The notes below the pieces were generated by a model. That model saw only the letters and a program-made list of their open reading frames with translations. It had not been told where the DNA came from and did no database searches. Below, piece after piece: positions 6,333-12,149 of a DNA stretch of 14,295 nucleotides. The first letter of the stretch is position 1. Every line of letters starts with the position of its first letter. The DNA is from CBDDFQ01 sp965227035 (lineage in GTDB: Bacteria; Pseudomonadota; Gammaproteobacteria; Burkholderiales; Burkholderiaceae_C), in the NCBI GenBank assembly GCA_965227035.1, contig CBDDFQ010000001.1, forward strand, positions 1-14,295, written 5' to 3'. Both the position numbers and the translations under genes were made by a program.

Positions 6333-7302
6333 TGGTCTATTAGACGCAGGCCAGGTGCATGCGCTTCTTGACTTAATTATCCGTATTTCGGAAAGTCCGA
6401 CATCCGAGCAGTTGGCACGAGAACTTCGAGTATGCGTCGCGGCGTCTACTGCTAAGACTTTTAACACTGTTGAAATGCTTCAGAAGCTCGGACTCTTGAA
6501 AAAAGATGCAAATGGCGCAGTCCGACTACATGAAATAAGAAAAAGATGGAGCTTTACAGATTGGTCTGCAGAAATTGCACACTCAACTGCTCAAGAGCTT
6601 GCGGAGCGACTAGTAGCGCGGGGCCCCATCGGATGTTTGCAACGCGCGGGTGCGACGCGCGAACTCTGGCTGGACTCAATGTCACTCCCAGGTTCTCATG
6701 ACGGGCTTTCTTTTTGGGCGATTGAATTTGGAGCAGCACATCGTGAATTTTCGACAAGCCGACTGTGGCGAGTTAACGAAAAATTTGAACCGATTTTTTT
6801 AGACGCAGCTCGACGCTTCAATTTCAAAAAACCCAAAAGACCCATCAGCCCAGATCAACTCGCCGCGCAGCAAGAATTGAATGCGGCCAATGGCCTGCTC
6901 GCGGAGGAATGGGTTCTATCTCAAGAAAGAATAAGACTCAAAGATCATCCATTACAAGATCAAATCCGAAGAATATCAGAAGAAGATATTGCAGCAGGCT
7001 TCGACATACTATCTTTCTCTTCGGAAAACTCACTGCATCACGATCTGCACATCGAAGTTAAATCTTACGTTGAGCATTGTCGTTTTTTTTGGAGCAGCAA
7101 TGAAATTGAGACCGCGAGAGTTTTAGGAGAGAGGTATAGCTTGTATTTGGTAGATCGATCGAAGATGACTAACACTGGATATGCACCTCAAGTTATCAGA
7201 GGGCCATATTCTGCCATGCTCGAAACGGGCCTTCCCGGATGGTCAATTAATTCAGATGGCTACGTTTGCCATGGCCCCAGTATCAGCAATCCGGATGAAT
7301 AA
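6310..7302 (+). CDS. Winged-helix protein with DUF3883-type PD-(D/E)xK nuclease domain
   Basis: This protein has 330 residues from the ATG at 6310. Residues about 32-72 (TSEQLARELR...MLQKLGLLKK) look like a winged helix. The C-terminal half matches the DUF3883 pattern of restriction-like nucleases: NGLLAEEWVLSQE (194-206), GFDILSF (230-236) with the acidic D232, and HIEVKSY (247-253) with E249 and K251. FFWSSNEIETARVLGERYSLYLV (259-281) completes the fold. These would be the D...ExK metal-binding residues, so DNA cleavage is plausible though unproven. Upstream in-frame starts exist (TTG 6268, ATG 6280 and 6283). I chose 6310 because GAAG lies just before it and the overlap with the helicase gene is then shorter. 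Its stop is one base from the stop of the opposing methyltransferase gene. Confidence 0.78.
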   Translation: MNVARESDGLLDAGQVHALLDLIIRISESPTSEQLARELRVCVAASTAKTFNTVEMLQKLGLLKKDANGAVRLHEIRKRWSFTDWSAEIAHSTAQELAERLVARGPIGCLQRAGATRELWLDSMSLPGSHDGLSFWAIEFGAAHREFSTSRLWRVNEKFEPIFLDAARRFNFKKPKRPISPDQLAAQQELNAANGLLAEEWVLSQERIRLKDHPLQDQIRRISEEDIAAGFDILSFSSENSLHHDLHIEVKSYVEHCRFFWSSNEIETARVLGERYSLYLVDRSKMTNTGYAPQVIRGPYSAMLETGLPGWSINSDGYVCHGPSISNPDE

Positions 7303-7303
7303 G

Positions 7304-8974
7304 CTAATGGGCTAAGCCTCTAGCCTTCTTGAAACAAGTGTTTGCGCGATTTAAGTATGAATTGACTGTGGCTCCAACAAAAATCCCTCCTACAACTAGA
7401 GGTGCGTTGCGTGCCAGCTTTGCCAATCCCGGCAGTTTTAGTGCCCGATCATCTCCAAATTCACTTCGAATTATTTCCCCAAGAGCAAATTGAGTCGAAA
7501 ACTCGTGCGCTGAGAGAACCGCATTTAGGCATCTTCCTGCGGAATCAAGTTGATCTAAAAGCATAAATGGGGCTGTCACGCCAGGTCCTCGGTGAGACCA
7601 GATTCTTTGCATTCCTGTTATATCAGCCGTCTGCATGAACGAATCTAGATCTTCCATTGCAAAATTTAGCTGCTCCAGTACTTCACTCGAAAACAGCTTT
7701 TTTGCTCGCTCCAGCAATCCATCATTTAGCGAAAGTGCAATAATCGACTTAGAAGTTCCGAAATAAAAATCAACGCCCCAAGCAATAGGAGAGTATTCTA
7801 TTCTATTAACAAGTTCAAATCGCACCCCGCTTTTTAGTTGCAAGCTTGGGATGGCAAATCGAAACCGTCGATTTTCCGAATACTTCGATCCCGCCCGATC
7901 TGGGGCTGCATCTGCTGCCGGCGGAGAAGGGCATTTTAGATCTTTTCCTGCGTCGACCAAACTAAGAACTGATTCAACTGGCGTCTTGATTAAAGCATGT
8001 GCCAAAAAATATGTGAAAGCTGGAGGTATCGCATTCCCCACCATTCGAAGTTTATCCGAGTACCGATCGGCATAAAACTGAAAAGTAATCGGAAATCCTT
8101 GTAAACTTGCCCGCTCCCTTACTGTCAAGCGCCGGATTTTTTTTGGAATCTCATTAGTTTCAACAACAATGCTTTCTCTTGATACGCGCGTACATGTGGC
8201 AGTAATAGTCCGCACAGGCCGATCTAGTCGATCGGGGAAAGACATTGCGTTGTAGACAGTATGCGTAGTTTTCGCTGCACGGTTGATTCGAACTTCCTCA
8301 TCATTTAGCGGCGCTTCCTCAATATGATCCCTCAACTCGAAATTTGGAATTTTTATTCCAAACAATGGATCGATTACATTTTCCTCTCCCAACGCCGCAA
8401 TTACCTTACCCAACGTTAGGGGGATGGTTTTTTCTTTATAGGCTTCGAGAAGCTCAAAGTCGAAGTTGCCAGCAATGCAGCGCATTCGACGTTGAGGAAC
8501 TCCAAAGTTTGCAAGATTCAGTACTCGAGTCTTAATTCCTAGTTTGGAAAAACGATGGAGGGCACCACCTTCCTCAAGCTCAGCCTCAATAATCCCCGCC
8601 ATCCGCGGCACATTCTCCATCGCCCAGACGCGAGGTTTGAGATGCTCGACGATGGAAAGGAACTGGATCACATCTTTGAGACCGTCAACCAAATCCCCAC
8701 CACCACCGCGATTGGAGTACGAGAACTGAGTGCAGGGAGGACTTCCTACAACAATGTCGGTATCGTTTGGGAGGTCGGCGAGTTCAAGCCGGCGTATATC
8801 TACGGTCTGCGCTTGGTGATGGTTGTTTTTGAAATTTGTCTCGTTTGCGACTCCCCAGTGCTCATAGGAACTGACGACGTCAACCCCGGCTAGCCGCAGC
8901 CCCAAGGCCCATCCACCGACACCTGAGTAGAGGTCGATTGCTTTCCAACGCTTCTTCTTGATTTTTGTAGTCAT
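7304..8974 (-). CDS. DNA (cytosine-5) methyltransferase with an extra C-terminal domain
   Basis: This 556-residue protein transfers a methyl group from S-adenosylmethionine to C5 of cytosine in a target site. Its motifs are: I DLYSGVGG (14-21), IV GSPPCTQFS (77-85) with catalytic C81, VI ENV (120-122), VIII QRRMR (161-165), IX RPVRTITAT (252-260) and X GNAIPP (313-318). The segment between VIII and IX, which should recognise the target, is about 86 residues. The family normally ends near residue 330, but here about 220 further residues follow (FRFAIPSLQLKSG... to ...FKKARGLAH) with no domain I recognise. ATG at 8974 is the only possible start, because an in-frame TAG lies five codons upstream. 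It has its own likely promoter at 9003-9031. It probably protects host DNA from the facing helicase-nuclease operon. Confidence 0.93.
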   Translation of the reverse strand: MTTKIKKKRWKAIDLYSGVGGWALGLRLAGVDVVSSYEHWGVANETNFKNNHHQAQTVDIRRLELADLPNDTDIVVGSPPCTQFSYSNRGGGGDLVDGLKDVIQFLSIVEHLKPRVWAMENVPRMAGIIEAELEEGGALHRFSKLGIKTRVLNLANFGVPQRRMRCIAGNFDFELLEAYKEKTIPLTLGKVIAALGEENVIDPLFGIKIPNFELRDHIEEAPLNDEEVRINRAAKTTHTVYNAMSFPDRLDRPVRTITATCTRVSRESIVVETNEIPKKIRRLTVRERASLQGFPITFQFYADRYSDKLRMVGNAIPPAFTYFLAHALIKTPVESVLSLVDAGKDLKCPSPPAADAAPDRAGSKYSENRRFRFAIPSLQLKSGVRFELVNRIEYSPIAWGVDFYFGTSKSIIALSLNDGLLERAKKLFSSEVLEQLNFAMEDLDSFMQTADITGMQRIWSHRGPGVTAPFMLLDQLDSAGRCLNAVLSAHEFSTQFALGEIIRSEFGDDRALKLPGLAKLARNAPLVVGGIFVGATVNSYLNRANTCFKKARGLAH

Positions 8975-9002
8975 CTTTAGGTCTCTAGATAGGGCTTAGC
9001 CG

Positions 9003-9031
9003 ATTAGACCTGAGTAGCCTTGCTTCTTCAA
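9003..9031 (-). promoter_or_regulatory. Sigma-70-like promoter of the methyltransferase gene
   Basis: On the minus strand there is TTGAAG (9031-9026), a 17-base spacer, then TCTAAT (9008-9003). They match the -35 and -10 consensus at 4 and 5 of 6 positions. The start of transcription would fall near 8996, about 20 bases before the ATG. Confidence 0.55.
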
Positions 9032-9054
9032 GATCCTTTGAGGCACCCGTGATG

Positions 9055-9095
9055 TGCGGTCGGGATCGCTTGAGCGAAGAATCTGCTCGACCGCA
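9055..9095. repeat. Inverted repeat upstream of the methyltransferase promoter
   Basis: TGCGGTCG (9055-9062) and CGACCGCA (9088-9095) flank a small inner hairpin TCGCT/AGCGA (9066-9077). No T run follows on either side, so it is not an ordinary terminator. It could mark the end of the acquired block or be a regulatory site; the function is unknown. Confidence 0.4.
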
Positions 9096-9231
9096 TGTGA
9101 CAGGGCCGGACAGCACGAGAGACGAGATGCAAGTGCAGGTTGAACACCTTGTCAATCACCCGGAGTGACGTTCACCTCCCGCCCTCTCCCTCCTACGATC
9201 CTTCCCAAGCAAAGGGGCCAAGAGGATCGAA

Positions 9232-9564
9232 ATGCCACAGTACTGCGTCAACAAGACCGCACAACTCAATGGCGACCATGAGGTACACGCACAGGGGTGC
9301 ATTTTTTGGCCGCATCCGGTGAACACGCTGTCGCTCGACTGGCACGAGGACTGCCGTTCGGCGATGCAGACGGCAAGGGCGTTCTATCGACAGATCAACG
9401 GCTGCCGCTACTGCTCGCCGGCCTGCCACACGGGGCCGCGCGCGTCGAACGACGACATCGGGCCGATCAGCTATCGCGGCGCATCCAAGGAAGATGCGGG
9501 GCCGGAATTTCTCTCGGCCCACTCGCTGCGCTTGCGCGAGATCAAGCAGCGCCTGGGCTGCTGA
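9232..9564 (+). CDS. Small Cys/His-rich conserved hypothetical protein
   Basis: This protein has 110 residues. The N-terminal 66 match a small bacterial family I recall with the pattern (Y)xVNKxAQxNGDHEVH...C...L...NGCxxCxxxCHT: here QYCVNKTAQLNGDHEVH (3-19), C23, C41, then NGCRYCSPACHT (56-67). The clustered Cys and His residues (H19, C23, C41, C58, C61, C65, H66) suggest a metal-binding or redox role, but the family has no known function that I can name. The last 43 or so residues (GPRASNDDIG...LRLREIKQRLGC) extend beyond the usual length of about 65-70. The ATG is preceded by AGAGGA (9221-9226), a good ribosome-binding site. It is host-like in GC and stands alone beside the defence block. 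Confidence 0.65.
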   Translation: MPQYCVNKTAQLNGDHEVHAQGCIFWPHPVNTLSLDWHEDCRSAMQTARAFYRQINGCRYCSPACHTGPRASNDDIGPISYRGASKEDAGPEFLSAHSLRLREIKQRLGC

Positions 9565-9673
9565 ATACGTCGATCGCGGCCACCTAAGCGGCACATCAGG
9601 GCTGCAACCGCGACCTCTGTGCGTCCGACCCGCCCGTGAGCGCATGATGGGCCATGCGTCACTCGCTCCCACA

Positions 9674-9693
9674 CCCGGATACCAAGCTCCGGG
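9674..9693. repeat. Short perfect hairpin between two small genes
   Basis: CCCGGA (9674-9679) pairs with TCCGGG (9688-9693) across an 8-base loop. No T run follows, so it is only a weak candidate for a terminator of the preceding gene. The rest of the gap at 9565-9730 shows nothing I can name. Confidence 0.3.
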
Positions 9694-9730
9694 ACGAGAG
9701 AGTCCTATGTCGGCGTGCTGAGGCGCTCAG

Positions 9731-10036
9731 ATGACCATCGGCTCTCGACTCGCTCTCAACGTTTTTCTGTGGGCCGCCGCGATTCCCTTGCTCGACCTCG
9801 GCGTCACATGGCTCGACCGGCGAGAGATCGTGCCTGTCTCAGGCAGCATTGCCGCAGGATCGCTCGTTTTTCTGCTGGCTTGGGCCGTCGCGATCTATGT
9901 GTGGTGCGTACCCCGCGCCGCGGATGGACCGAAGCGGTTCGGCTACTTGCTTGCCTTCTTGTTGGGCATGTCGCTCATAGCCTTCGGCGCAGGATGGTTG
10001 GCATTCTGGGCGACGGTCGCGGTGTTCGGCCTCTAG
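9731..10036 (+). CDS. Small three-helix inner-membrane protein, unknown function
   Basis: This 101-residue hydrophobic protein has likely membrane helices at about residues 7-26 (LALNVFLWAAAIPLLDLGV), 38-60 (GSIAAGSLVFLLAWAVAIYVW) and 70-99 (FGYLLAFLLGMSLIAFGAGWLAFWATVAV). A short charged loop, RAADGPKR, lies before the third. No family is recognised. The ATG follows GAGGCG by 5 bases. A competing frame from 9715 exists but gives an arginine-rich product without membrane character, so this frame is preferred. Its stop codon overlaps the stop of the opposing gene at 10033. Confidence 0.6.
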   Translation: MTIGSRLALNVFLWAAAIPLLDLGVTWLDRREIVPVSGSIAAGSLVFLLAWAVAIYVWCVPRAADGPKRFGYLLAFLLGMSLIAFGAGWLAFWATVAVFGL

Positions 10037-10299
10037 GCGCCTGAGCCCCGCAGCACCTGAGGCGCCACCTCCTGCAGCAGGTCTTCGGCGTCGCGCGTGA
10101 GGTCCGAAGCGATCCACATCATCATGTCGCGCCGCCTCGGGCCTATCTCCTCGAACCAGTCGCTGCCCATGCCGTAGCAACTGCTCAGCAGCGCGTGCAG
10201 CTGGGACAACTTGTTCTCGAGTAGATCGAATGCATCCGGCGTGGTGGGCGGGATGAACGCGGAGGGCGCGGGGGCGCCGGCCATAATCTCTTCAGCCAT
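10033..10299 (-). CDS. Small helical hypothetical protein
   Basis: This protein has 88 residues from the ATG at 10299. An upstream in-frame GTG at 10329 would add ten residues but lacks a ribosome-binding site, whereas AAGG precedes the ATG. The N-terminus is Pro/Ala-rich (GAPAPSAFIPPTTPD). A conserved-looking helical stretch follows: LLENKLSQLHALLSSCYG (26-43), then RRRDMMMWIASDLTRDAEDLL (55-75). This resembles small uncharacterised Burkholderiales proteins that I can recall only as hypothetical. There is no signal peptide or membrane helix. The gene converges on the membrane-protein gene, sharing stop-codon bases. Confidence 0.55.
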   Translation of the reverse strand: MAEEIMAGAPAPSAFIPPTTPDAFDLLENKLSQLHALLSSCYGMGSDWFEEIGPRRRDMMMWIASDLTRDAEDLLQEVAPQVLRGSGA

Positions 10300-10341
10300 T
10301 TGGTGTGCTGCCTTTCCAAAGATTTGCACGTCACTTGGTTA

Positions 10342-10380
10342 GACGGCCGGGGTGTTAGCGCACCTCGGCCGTCGCCTTTT
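10342..10380 (+). terminator. Strong hairpin with T run, rightward
   Basis: GACGGCCGGGGTG (10342-10354) pairs with CACCTCGGCCGTC (10361-10373) with one G-T pair and the loop TTAGCG. GCCTTTT follows. Its orientation is plus, yet the nearest plus-strand gene ends about 300 bases upstream at 10036, so it would stop that transcript after it crosses the opposing small gene. It could also act weakly on the minus strand. The rest of 10300-10556 has no supportable gene. Confidence 0.65.
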
Positions 10381-10528
10381 GTGCCTCGCCTTCGCGCTTG
10401 CTAGAGGGTGCTTGCGGAGGACGCGACCCCTTGGAATGTAGGTAGGGAAGGCGGGCAAGGCCAGCCCTTGGAAGTGAACAATTGTGGGCCGGTCGAATTC
10501 AGTGGCACGACCGTGACAAGAACAAGAA

Positions 10529-10542
10529 CGCGCAGGAGCGCG
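10529..10542 (-). terminator. Weak terminator-like hairpin after the 7-helix membrane gene
   Basis: On the minus strand, CGCGC-TCCT-GCGCG is followed by TTCTTGTTCTTG, beginning 15 bases after the stop at 10557. The stem is short and the T run is interrupted, so this is only a possible terminator. Confidence 0.35.
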
Positions 10543-10556
10543 CGGTTGTTGCCAGG

Positions 10557-11681
10557 TCAGCGGCCCTTGGTGCCGGGCATGGTCCACGCGATCACGGCCT
10601 CTTTGCGAAGGATCAAACGCGGCCGCGGTTGCGTTGGATCTGCTTTGGGAATCTGGCCTTCGACGACGACGTTCGAACCGATGCGCGAGAGGATGGTGAC
10701 GTCCTTGAGTACTCCCGCCGTCGCTTTATCGGGCAAGGCTTCGCAATGCAGTGTGCCCGGTGCCGCGCTCAATGCTTGACAGGTATCAGCTGTGAGGAGC
10801 AGGTTGGTGCTGGGGATGTCGCCGATGCCGAGCATCCTCATCGTCGTTGCCGACACCGTCGAATAGCTGCTTGTGAGGAGAGCCAAGACAGCCAAGCTAA
10901 AAATCCCTGCGATAGGCCCGACGATCAGCGATACCCGCAGCGGTATCCGCGTCATGAACAAATTGATCGCCCCGATCAGAAGAAGCCAGACCGCAAGAAG
11001 AACGATCGTGAGGACCTGCGGATGAGGGCTGTCCACTCCCATGTAAATGGCTGCCTGCAAGACCTGGAAAAGTCCCAGGGTCCACAGGACACTGGACACA
11101 AAAAAGGGCCATATCTTCTGAAGTTGCGCACGCCAAGTGAATGGCGTCGCACGGCGTTGAGCGAACCAGATCAAACTGATTCCCAAGATGGGCGCGATCG
11201 CCCAACAACCTAGGGAAATCACCCAGATGCTCGGTCTCTTTGCCGGCTCAAGCATCAACGGCGACAAGACCGCAAGGGTGATCGACAAGACAGCAGGTCC
11301 GGCCGTAGCCAGCACCGAAGACCAGTTCACCGGGATCTTCGCGTCATCAAGCAGGTAGCGCATGCTCACGCCGGGTAGGACGGTGGCCAGTATCAGCGCG
11401 ATCAGAGTGCCGATGCCCACAAGAGCTGCGGCAAAAAGCAGTGCCATGGACCCCGCCAGATCGACATCCGGCATGAACCCAATGCGAAGAAAGAACCCCA
11501 GAAGAAGCAATCCTCCGAGCGTGAGTGCCGCGGATGTGGCGAGGGCCACTGGATTCCGAACGACGTATTCGGCAAACAAGGACAGGTACTTCGCAAGCCC
11601 TTGCTTCGGAAGCGCGTTCCCCGAGGCCTCGTTCAGCCGAATCCGATGAACCAGCTCCTGCTTCGCCTTCACTGACCTCAT
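10557..11681 (-). CDS. Multi-pass membrane protein with a C-terminal soluble domain, unknown function
   Basis: This protein has 374 residues with about seven membrane helices, at roughly 45-67, 78-104, 122-143, 153-175, 190-213, 222-242 and 248-270. A soluble tail of about 100 residues follows (280-374). The tail has two cysteines (C301 and C313) and a beta-rich stretch, VTILSRIGSNVVVEGQIP...RLILRKEAVIAW. With a cytoplasmic N-terminus and seven helices, the tail would face the periplasm, where the cysteines could pair. I do not recognise the family. The start ATG at 11681 has an excellent GGAGGG about 7 bases upstream. It lies 126 bases downstream of the putative Rhs immunity gene on the same strand, so it may be a trailing gene of that locus. 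It is too large for a typical immunity protein. Confidence 0.72.
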   Translation of the reverse strand: MRSVKAKQELVHRIRLNEASGNALPKQGLAKYLSLFAEYVVRNPVALATSAALTLGGLLLLGFFLRIGFMPDVDLAGSMALLFAAALVGIGTLIALILATVLPGVSMRYLLDDAKIPVNWSSVLATAGPAVLSITLAVLSPLMLEPAKRPSIWVISLGCWAIAPILGISLIWFAQRRATPFTWRAQLQKIWPFFVSSVLWTLGLFQVLQAAIYMGVDSPHPQVLTIVLLAVWLLLIGAINLFMTRIPLRVSLIVGPIAGIFSLAVLALLTSSYSTVSATTMRMLGIGDIPSTNLLLTADTCQALSAAPGTLHCEALPDKATAGVLKDVTILSRIGSNVVVEGQIPKADPTQPRPRLILRKEAVIAWTMPGTKGR

Positions 11682-11772
11682 CCCAATCCCTCCGGAAATT
11701 GCGGAAGCTCGCGCAGCGCACGAGTCGCTATCGACCGTCTCCCGGCGGCCGAAAGCTTTGTTTGGAACGAGT

Positions 11773-11797
11773 GTAGACGCAGCTATTCGTCGTCTAC
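11773..11797. repeat. Inverted repeat between the immunity gene and the membrane-protein gene
   Basis: GTAGACG (11773-11779) pairs with CGTCTAC (11791-11797) across 11 bases, directly after the 3' end of the immunity gene. There is no T run, so it may be a weak transcript-end structure or an operator for the downstream membrane-protein gene. Confidence 0.35.
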
Positions 11798-11807
11798 TGC
11801 TTGCGCC

Positions 11808-12149
11808 TCAACCCGGATACCGGTCCTTGAAGCCGCTGCCAGTCGGGTATTTCGTGAAGAACGAGATCTCGCCATGCGTGCCTATCGAGAGATTGAAAAC
11901 TCCCACGCCCATCTCGCGCAACCCGAGGTCATAGGCGTAGATCCTCTCCTCGACCTCGTCGACGAGCGAGAACACCATGTCCTCGACGATGCCCTCGTAT
12001 TCGGCGACGAGCGCGAGCAGCTCCGCGGGGAAGTCGTTGCGCAGCAAGCGCCCGCGAAAGAAGAAGTCGATCTTCTCGTCCGGAATGAATTCGACGGTGG
12101 CGTACACCTCGCCGCCGCGGCGCGAAACGATGTGGTCGATCATGTTCAT
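11808..12149 (-). CDS. Putative Rhs immunity protein
   Basis: This 113-residue acidic protein begins MNMIDHIVSRRGGEVYATVEF and ends KDRYPG. No membrane helix or signal peptide is evident, so it should be cytoplasmic. Its ATG overlaps the Rhs stop codon (ATGA, 12146-12149), a 4-base overlap that couples its translation to the toxin. A second ATG two codons later (12143) is possible. Position and size are those of an immunity protein that binds and neutralises the toxin tip of the preceding Rhs protein. The sequence is rich in Glu/Asp and aromatic residues (FIPDEKIDFFFRGR, EGIVEDMVFSLVDEVEE), as many immunity proteins are. I do not recognise a named family, and the role is inferred from position. 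Confidence 0.7.
   Translation of the reverse strand: MNMIDHIVSRRGGEVYATVEFIPDEKIDFFFRGRLLRNDFPAELLALVAEYEGIVEDMVFSLVDEVEERIYAYDLGLREMGVGVFNLSIGTHGEISFFTKYPTGSGFKDRYPG

Noticed and set aside
3059..8974. DISARM, BREX, Dnd or classical type I/III restriction
   Set aside because: There is no DrmA/DrmB (DUF1998), PglZ, BrxC, DndCDE, HsdS or Mod/Res-type pair; only the presence of a helicase and an m5C methyltransferase is shared.
1327..9100. tRNA-Thr 3' end as an attachment site with a second copy to the right
   Set aside because: No repeat of the last 20 or so bases of the tRNA was seen in the window, and there is no integrase gene.
9193..9672. 159-codon minus-strand frame across the small Cys/His protein
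   Set aside because: It lies opposite a gene with a recognised family pattern and a good ribosome-binding site; its own sequence is Arg/Ala-rich without motifs.
10408..11213. Plus-strand frames (10408-10779 and 10482-11213) opposite the seven-helix membrane protein
   Set aside because: Charged, low-complexity shadows; the minus-strand frame has clear membrane helices and a GGAGGG start signal.
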